A stretch of DNA of 36,468 nt from Anaerolineae bacterium (GTDB taxonomy: Bacteria > Chloroflexota > Anaerolineae > JAAYZQ01). The notes beneath the pieces were generated by a model. That model saw only the letters and a list, made by a program, of their open reading frames with translations. It ran no database searches and was not told the DNA's origin. Shown here piece by piece: positions 31,319 through 36,468 of the stretch; the stretch's first letter is position 1; each line of letters starts with the position of its first letter. A program made the translations under genes and the position numbers. The stretch lies in the NCBI GenBank assembly GCA_016929795.1, contig JAFGIA010000161.1:1-36468 (forward strand), written 5' to 3'.

Positions 31319-32684
31319 CCTGTTCCCTCACCTCCGTGGGAGCGCCGGCAGTCCTGGGAGCGCCAGCGTCGTGCACCGTCTGTTCGCCGCTCCAGCGCCA
31401 CGTGGCAGGAATACAAAACGAGCCAAACTGCTCGCGCACACCACCCGGGCGAACGCGGAAGGTGAACTGCTGGTGGTGGTGATCGTACGTATGCTCACCT
31501 TCATAATCGTGAATCGCGGCGGTAAGCAAATAGGTCCCCTGCAGGAGAGGGAGGCTCTCGACACAGTAATCCACGTAGCCACATCCGGCTATCTCGTCGA
31601 TCTCGTACCCGGCAAACACGTTGTTTGGCCCACTGATTTGAAATCCGTTGTTATGGTAGATGGCCAACCCAAACTTGGGCTTTTGGATAGGCTGATGGGC
31701 GACGTAGTGTATGCGCACGATCAGTGGATCTCCTGTCTTGAATGTGCGCTGCTCACGGCCTGCTCCACTCAAAATCTCTACGCGCGCAATCTCGGCTTCC
31801 CACGAGCCCCAGCGCCACGCGGGCTTGTCCTCCACCAGCTTGGTCTCGAGTCCGCCCTTGCCGTCGCCTCCTTCGGATGGGATAGACATCCCCTGTATCC
31901 CGGAAGCCTCTTCTTGCTCTGTTTTCAGGATACGTTTCTGATCCTGGGCAATTACCTGCGCAGTGTAGCAATCGATCACGTGATCCACGTCTCCCTCGAC
32001 CTGGATCATGCCATCGTCCAGCCACAGGGCGCGCGTGCACATGTTCCGCACCGTGTCCATCGCGTGCGACACCATGACAATCGTCACACCGTCGCGCTGC
32101 ATATCGTGAATGCGGTCCAGGCATCGAAGCTGGAACGCCTGGTCGCCCACAGCCAGCACCTCGTCGACGAGCAGGATGTCAGGCTCCATGTGGATGGCGA
32201 TGGAAAAAGCCAGGCGCATGTACATGCCCGAAGAGTAATGCTTTACCGGGACGTCGACAAAGTTCTCAATTTCTGAAAAGTCAAGAATGTCGTCAAAGAT
32301 GCGGTTCATGTGTGCTCGGGTAAAACCGAGGATCGACCCATTCAGGTAGACATTCTCCCGGCCTGTCAGATCGGGGTGAAAGCCAGCGCCAAGCTCAAGC
32401 AAGGCGCCGATCCGGCCGTTGACCGAAATGGTGCCCGACGTGGGTTGAATGATGCGCGAGATCAGCTTTAGTATCGTGCTCTTGCCCACCCCGTTTGCAC
32501 CGATGATGCCCACCACGTCACCCTGTTCGATAGCAAAACTCACATTGTTGAGCACCCAATATCTCTCTTTGGCCGGCTTGCGCTCGCGACGTAGCGTGCT
32601 GACAAACAGCTCCTGGAAGGAGCGGGGGCGATCTCGGTGCAAGGTGAACTGCTTTGAAACCTGGTCAAAAGAGATGATGCTCAT
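31311..32684 (-). CDS. Wzt-like polysaccharide ABC exporter ATP-binding protein with C-terminal carbohydrate-binding-type domain
   Basis: Protein of 457 aa that powers export of a lipid-linked polysaccharide through a Wzm-type permease. The nucleotide-binding domain has Walker A GANGVGKST (62-70), the signature YSSGM (150-154) typical of the Wzt/TagH class, Walker B ILLVDE (170-175) and the H-loop His207. The Tyr-rich N-terminal part and LLELGAGFHPDLTGRENVYL are also Wzt/TagH marks. After a linker near residue 265, a ~150-residue domain (WGSWEAEIARVEILSGAGRE, FKTGDPLIVRIHYVA, LAIYHNNGFQISGPNN) matches the C-terminal Wzt domain, which recognises the modified end of the chain. The ATG at 32684 lies 4 bases after the leuS stop. 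No Wzm permease is next to it or elsewhere in the window. Confidence 0.92.
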   Translation of the reverse strand: MSIISFDQVSKQFTLHRDRPRSFQELFVSTLRRERKPAKERYWVLNNVSFAIEQGDVVGIIGANGVGKSTILKLISRIIQPTSGTISVNGRIGALLELGAGFHPDLTGRENVYLNGSILGFTRAHMNRIFDDILDFSEIENFVDVPVKHYSSGMYMRLAFSIAIHMEPDILLVDEVLAVGDQAFQLRCLDRIHDMQRDGVTIVMVSHAMDTVRNMCTRALWLDDGMIQVEGDVDHVIDCYTAQVIAQDQKRILKTEQEEASGIQGMSIPSEGGDGKGGLETKLVEDKPAWRWGSWEAEIARVEILSGAGREQRTFKTGDPLIVRIHYVAHQPIQKPKFGLAIYHNNGFQISGPNNVFAGYEIDEIAGCGYVDYCVESLPLLQGTYLLTAAIHDYEGEHTYDHHHQQFTFRVRPGGVREQFGSFCIPATWRWSGEQTVHDAGAPRTAGAPTEVREQVG

Positions 32685-32688
32685 CACC

Positions 32689-35577
32689 CTACCTGACGAC
32701 AATATTCACTAGCCGCCCGGGCACAACGATCATCTTGACAATCTGCTTGCCGGCCGTGTGGCGCAGCACTCCATCCGTTTCGAGTGCCAGGGCACGAACC
32801 GTCTCCTCTTCCACGCCTACAGGCACCTCGATCCTATCCCGCACCTTGCCATTGATCTGTACCGGCAGTGTGATCATCTCTTCGGCGGCGACTGCCTCAT
32901 CCCACACCGGCCATTCTTGCTGGTGGACCGAATAGGGTCGGCCCGTGCGCACCCACAGCTCTTCCGCCACGTGCGGGCATACTGGGGCAAGCAGGCGCAG
33001 CAGCGCATCCACCGCCTCCTGCCACGCCGGGCTGAAGCGTAGAGCGGTTTCCCGGGCGCGGAACAGGACGTTGTTCAACTCCATCAGGTTGGCGACGTAC
33101 GTGTTAAAGCTGAACGATTCCATATCCTCCGTGCCCTTGCGGATCGACTGGTGCACCTTGCGCCGCAGATCGCGCACAGCTTGCTCATCGGGCGCCGCCA
33201 TCTCGTCTGGCGCCGCCTGCTTGTCTGGCGCTGCCTGCTTGCCCGGCGCCGCGTCTCCCTCGTTGCTCTGTGTCAGCACCGTGTCCCACACGCGATTCAA
33301 AAAGCGCACGACCCCCTCGATGCCCTGCGAATCCCACGGCCCCCCCAGGTCCCAGCGCCACCCAAACATCAAGTAGGCGCGCACCGTGTCGGCGCCATAG
33401 CGCTCCACCAGGTCATCGGGCGCGACGACGTTGCCGCGGCTCTTGGACATCTTTTCGCTGTCCTCGCCCAGGATGATCCCCTGGTTGCGCAGCTTGCTCA
33501 TCGGCTCGTGTATGTCCACAATCCCGAGATCGCGCATCACTTTCGTGAAGAAACGTGTATAGATCAGGTGCATCGTCGCGTGCTCAATCCCGCCCGTGTA
33601 CACGTCCACAGGCAGCCAGTACTCACCCTCGACGGGATCGAACGGCATCGAGTCCACCTGTGCCGGCTCGTCTGCCCGATAGTAGGGGCTGAGGTAGGCA
33701 TATTGGTACCACGACGAGCACATAAAAGTGTCCATCGTATCCGTCTCGCGCGTGGCAGGGCCGCCGCACGTCGGGCACATAGTGTTCAGGAAACCCTCGT
33801 GGAACTTGAGAGGGCTCTCCCCTGTCGGGCGGAACTCGGCATCCTCGGGCAGCAGCACCGGCAGATCCTCGTACGGGATCGGCACCGTGCCACATTGGGG
33901 GCAGTAGACGATGGGGATGGGCGCACCCCAGTAGCGCTGGCGGCTGATCAGCCAGTCGTGCAGCCGATAGTTGACACGGAAACGCCCCTTGCCCGTCTCC
34001 TCGAGCCATCGCGTCACCTGCTGCTTGGCCACATCACCCGGGGTACCGCTGAACGCCCCGGAGTGGATCATGGTTCCATACTCGGCGTGGAACAGCACCG
34101 GCCGGTAGAATGGCTGGCCCCACAGCATCTCCATCGTCGTGCGCGCCCGGCGCACGGCCGGCTCCAGGGCGTGACAGCGGGCCAGGATGATCGCATCGCT
34201 CTCGCGCGAATCGAGTACCTCATAGGGGGTCTCGCCCGGCCTGTCGCCCGCAAAGAAAAAGAGCCAGCGCCCTCCCACCACCTCGCACCAGTAGCCGGGC
34301 TCCAGGTAGCGCTCCACCAGGTCGACGTAGCGATCGACGTCGTCTGCGTGCATCGATACCAGGAGGCTGCCGTCTTGCTCCTCGACGTCAAAACCCTCTT
34401 TGCGCAGCGCCTCGTGCGCGCCTTCACGGAGCGAGCCGGCGACCAGCACACTGCGCGTCGCGCCATCGGGGCGGTCGATCACGGGCAGGATCGGCAGCCC
34501 GAACTTGATCGCGAACTCGAAATCGCGTTCGTCGTGTGCGGGCACGGCCATAATGGCACCGGTGCCGTAGGTCATCATCACGTAATCGGCGATCCAGATC
34601 GGGATGCGCTCTCCGTTCACAGGATTGATGGCGTATGCCCCGGTGAACACGCCCGTTTTTTCCTTTTCCGTGCTCAGCCGCTCGATCTCGGTCTGGCGCG
34701 AGGCCTGGGCGACGTACGCCTCCACCTCGGCCCACTGCCCGGCCGGTGTGAGCTTTTCCACCAGCGGGTGCTCGGGCGCGAGGACCATAAAGGTGGCTCC
34801 CCACAGCGTGTCGGGGCGCGTGGTAAAGACGACAATGTCGGCCTCTGCCGACGCGTCGTCGCCCCCTTCCGACCGGAACACGACGTCGGCGCCCTCACTG
34901 CGCCCGATCCAGTTGGTCTGCATCGCCTCGACACGCTCGGGCCAGTCGATGCCGCCAAAGTCGAGCAGCTCGTCGGCATAGTCGGTGATGCGAAAGAACC
35001 ACTGCTCCAGGTTTTTGCGCGTCACGGGGGTGCCACACCGCTCGCAGTGCCGGTCCTCGCCCCACACCTGCTCGCGCGCCAGCGTCGTGTTGCACTGGGG
35101 ACAAAAGTCGACAGGGGCAAAGGATCGATACGCGATCCCCGCGTCATAGAATTTGCGAAAGAGCCACTGCGTCCAGCGGTAGTAATCGGGCCGGCAAGAA
35201 ACCGCTTCCCGCTCCCAGTCAAACATGGTGCCCATGGTGCGCAACTGGCGGCGCATCTTTTCAATGTTCGACATGGTCCACACGTGGGGGTGGATGCCGC
35301 GCTGGATGGCCGCGTTCTCGGCGGGCAAACCAAAAGCATCGAACCCGATCGGAAAGAGGACATTATAGCCGCGCATGCGCATAAAGCGGGCACGCACGTC
35401 GGAGGGGGCCATGGCATACCAGTGGCCGATGTGCAGATCGCCACTCGGATAAGGCAACATGGTCAGCGCATAGTGTTTCGCCCTGTCCGGCTCTACCTCC
35501 GATTGATAGAGGCCATCGGCTTCCCACCGGGCCTGCCACCTGGGTTCGATCTCTTGCGGTCTATACTCTTCGCTCAT
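32689..35577 (-). CDS. leuS: Leucyl-tRNA synthetase
   Basis: Protein of 962 aa that charges tRNA-Leu. HIGH is at residues 49-52 (YPSGDLHIGHWYA) and KMSKS at 709-713. Zinc-type cysteines lie in FCPQCN...CERCG and YCPQCG...CPTCGG. The CP1 editing domain is present (TTRPDTLWGATF, then AVPAHDERDFEFA). Two features are unusual. An extra segment of ~110-120 residues (about 373-497) follows the editing-domain Asp region, where bacterial LeuRS normally has a short link. A 4 x 6 residue AAPDxQ-type repeat (776-799) lies before the anticodon-binding domain. The ATG at 35577 has AAGGAG just upstream; the longer frame to 35664 would start inside the promoter. It leads an operon that continues into the Wzt-like gene and two GT genes. 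Confidence 0.96.
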   Translation of the reverse strand: MSEEYRPQEIEPRWQARWEADGLYQSEVEPDRAKHYALTMLPYPSGDLHIGHWYAMAPSDVRARFMRMRGYNVLFPIGFDAFGLPAENAAIQRGIHPHVWTMSNIEKMRRQLRTMGTMFDWEREAVSCRPDYYRWTQWLFRKFYDAGIAYRSFAPVDFCPQCNTTLAREQVWGEDRHCERCGTPVTRKNLEQWFFRITDYADELLDFGGIDWPERVEAMQTNWIGRSEGADVVFRSEGGDDASAEADIVVFTTRPDTLWGATFMVLAPEHPLVEKLTPAGQWAEVEAYVAQASRQTEIERLSTEKEKTGVFTGAYAINPVNGERIPIWIADYVMMTYGTGAIMAVPAHDERDFEFAIKFGLPILPVIDRPDGATRSVLVAGSLREGAHEALRKEGFDVEEQDGSLLVSMHADDVDRYVDLVERYLEPGYWCEVVGGRWLFFFAGDRPGETPYEVLDSRESDAIILARCHALEPAVRRARTTMEMLWGQPFYRPVLFHAEYGTMIHSGAFSGTPGDVAKQQVTRWLEETGKGRFRVNYRLHDWLISRQRYWGAPIPIVYCPQCGTVPIPYEDLPVLLPEDAEFRPTGESPLKFHEGFLNTMCPTCGGPATRETDTMDTFMCSSWYQYAYLSPYYRADEPAQVDSMPFDPVEGEYWLPVDVYTGGIEHATMHLIYTRFFTKVMRDLGIVDIHEPMSKLRNQGIILGEDSEKMSKSRGNVVAPDDLVERYGADTVRAYLMFGWRWDLGGPWDSQGIEGVVRFLNRVWDTVLTQSNEGDAAPGKQAAPDKQAAPDEMAAPDEQAVRDLRRKVHQSIRKGTEDMESFSFNTYVANLMELNNVLFRARETALRFSPAWQEAVDALLRLLAPVCPHVAEELWVRTGRPYSVHQQEWPVWDEAVAAEEMITLPVQINGKVRDRIEVPVGVEEETVRALALETDGVLRHTAGKQIVKMIVVPGRLVNIVVR
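33181..33252. repeat. In-frame 4 x 18-bp tandem repeat inside leuS
   Basis: Four consecutive imperfect 18-base units (33181-33198, 33199-33216, 33217-33234, 33235-33252) encode AAPGKQ, AAPDKQ, AAPDEM and AAPDEQ in the order read by the gene. The unit length is a multiple of three, so copy changes keep the frame. Confidence 0.85.
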
Positions 35578-35663
35578 CGTTCTCCTTGACGTCGGCATAA
35601 TGAATCTGTGTGCGTCGTCGCGCCCGGTCGTTAGCTGACGGCGAGACAAATCAGCGCTGCGCA

Positions 35664-35692
35664 AGTATAGCGCAAAACAGGGACGCCGTCAA
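35664..35692 (-). promoter_or_regulatory. sigma70-type promoter for leuS and downstream genes
   Basis: TTGACG (35692-35687) and TATACT (35669-35664) with a 17-base spacer. The start near 35657 leaves an ~80-base leader. I see no T-box-like structure or leucine-rich leader peptide in it. Confidence 0.72.
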
Positions 35693-35698
35693 CTCCTG

Positions 35699-36322
35699 CT
35701 ATCTTGATCCAGTGCGCAGAAAATCGACGGCGATGCGGTTGAATGCCTCTGGCTTGAAGCGCATCGGGTGGTGCCCGCCCCACGGCGGCACTCCCTCCTG
35801 CTCGGTTACATCAGCGATCACCTCTATCCGCGCATCAGGCAGCACGGCGCCGAACCAGGCCGCGTTCACGACTGGGATCACCGAGTCGTCTTCTCCCCAC
35901 ACCACCAATACCGGGCAGTCGACCTTCTCCAGCCTCTCTTCCGGTATCTGCCCCGCGCCGGCACTGTCCACAAGGATCAGCCGTGTCACCCGCTCGGGCG
36001 CGGTCAGAGCCACATGGAGCGCGACCAAGCCACCCCACGACACGCCCCCCACCACCGCCGCCTCGATGCCCTCAACGTCCATCACCTCGATCAGTGCCCT
36101 GGCCTGTTGCTCATGATCGAGCCGCGCGCCCCCCGACGCGCCATAGCCAACCAAGTCCAGCGCGTATACCGTGTAGCCTGCTTCCGCCAGGGCCGTTACG
36201 TTCTTTTCCCACACGCGCCACGTATTCTCCGGATGATAGCCGTGAGCCAGGAGAATGGCCGGCCCGCTGCCCTCTATGTATGCATGGATACTTCCAAGCG
36301 ACGTCTCGATCGTCTTGTCCAT
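35699..36322 (-). CDS. Small alpha/beta hydrolase
   Basis: Protein of 207 aa. The oxyanion strand is ILLAHGYHPENTW, and the nucleophile elbow GVSWGG has Ser95. The acid is probably Asp146 in WGEDDSVIP and the base His184 or His185 in WGGHHPMRF. Strand 6 (LILVDSAGAG) runs almost directly into CPVLVVWGEDD, so the usual cap domain is missing, and the protein is shorter than the ~260-300 residues common in the family. The ATG at 36322 has GGAGGAG with a 7-base spacer. The open frame upstream crosses the terminator and tRNA and is not coding. An esterase/lipase-type activity is likely; the substrate is unknown, and there is no visible tie to the glycan genes. Confidence 0.88.
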   Translation of the reverse strand: MDKTIETSLGSIHAYIEGSGPAILLAHGYHPENTWRVWEKNVTALAEAGYTVYALDLVGYGASGGARLDHEQQARALIEVMDVEGIEAAVVGGVSWGGLVALHVALTAPERVTRLILVDSAGAGQIPEERLEKVDCPVLVVWGEDDSVIPVVNAAWFGAVLPDARIEVIADVTEQEGVPPWGGHHPMRFKPEAFNRIAVDFLRTGSR

Positions 36323-36350
36323 CGCTGCACTCCTCCTCCAGGAATGGCAA

Positions 36351-36376
36351 ACCCCCCTCGCCATGGCGAAGGGGGT
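36351..36376 (-). terminator. Hairpin terminator after tRNA-Ala
   Basis: A stem of ACCCCC...GGGGGT plus an inner TCGC/GCGA part, with one mismatch and a CATG loop, lies 20 bases downstream of the tRNA 3' end. On the minus strand it is followed by TTT. It separates the tRNA transcript from the hydrolase gene; the T-tract is short, so termination may be partial. Confidence 0.55.
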
Positions 36377-36396
36377 CTCCAAACTCCCTGCTATTC

Positions 36397-36468
<72 letters not shown>

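Noticed and set aside
33181..33252. CRISPR-like array in the leuS region
   Set aside because: The units are contiguous 18-bp in-frame coding repeats with no spacers and no cas genes nearby.
33151..35589. Very long open frame on the plus strand opposite leuS
   Set aside because: It is an antisense shadow of a clearly real leuS (HIGH, KMSKS, zinc cysteines). Its translation is His/Arg/Val-rich with no domain, as GC-rich antisense frames usually are.
35578..35660. T-box or leucine attenuator ahead of leuS
   Set aside because: The leader is only about 80 bases, with no T-box core sequence, no Leu-rich peptide and no terminator hairpin with a T-tract.

Overview
This window is GC-rich bacterial chromosome, and nearly all of it is a cell-surface glycan biosynthesis locus on the minus strand. 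The lineage is probably Chloroflexota (Anaerolineae-like). That is an inference from secreted proteins carrying the FLPxV-type motif, a choice-of-anchor Q beta-helix protein, large polytopic proteins with extracytoplasmic beta domains, and the style of the glycosyltransferases (GTs). No rRNA or marker tree is available here to prove it.

Layout, left to right. (1) 1-104: the start of an APC-type amino-acid permease, cut by the window edge. (2) 105-370: a divergent promoter region. (3) 371-3199, plus strand: a P-type (Ca2+-like) ATPase, the only clear plus-strand protein gene. (4) 3200-3276: a convergent gap with an ATTGC...GCAAT palindromic repeat. (5) 3277-17322, minus strand, read from right to left: a GT4-like enzyme with coiled coil, a PqqD-like/GT2 fusion, a degenerate PqqD/GT2/Rossmann fusion, a GT2, an NDP-sugar pyrophosphorylase-like nucleotidyltransferase, a GT4, a GT-C-like membrane protein, a methyltransferase, an unknown secreted protein and a GT4. 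The genes overlap or nearly touch, and a strong-looking promoter lies at 17423-17451. (6) 17490-25944, minus strand: a polytopic membrane protein, a GT2, a GT2-GT4 fusion, a coiled-coil protein and a GT4, with a near-consensus promoter at 26008-26036. (7) 26147-28291: a secreted right-handed beta-helix protein with its own promoter. (8) 28437-28483: a long perfect palindrome with a T-tract on the minus strand, which looks like an intrinsic terminator. (9) 28530-35577, minus strand: leuS, a Wzt-like ABC ATPase with a C-terminal glycan-binding-type domain, and two GT4-like paralogues, under a promoter at 35664-35692. (10) 35699-36322: a small alpha/beta hydrolase. (11) 36397-36468: tRNA-Ala(GGC), missing its first 4 bases at the window edge.

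How it may work together (inference): the nucleotidyltransferase supplies an activated sugar. At least ten GT modules build a heteropolymer. The methyltransferase modifies it and might cap it. The Wzt-like ATPase, with an unseen Wzm permease, would export it, while the GT-C-like proteins act on lipid-linked sugars at the membrane. No Wzm, Wzx, Wzy or priming phosphoglycosyltransferase is visible in this window.

The least conventional parts are two adjacent GT-type proteins with N-terminal PqqD-like winged-helix domains, one of them apparently a pseudoenzyme. Next come a set of three GT4-like paralogues that have lost the second Glu of the EX7E motif, and a LeuRS with an additional ~110-120 residue insertion in its editing domain plus a 4 x 18 bp in-frame tandem repeat.
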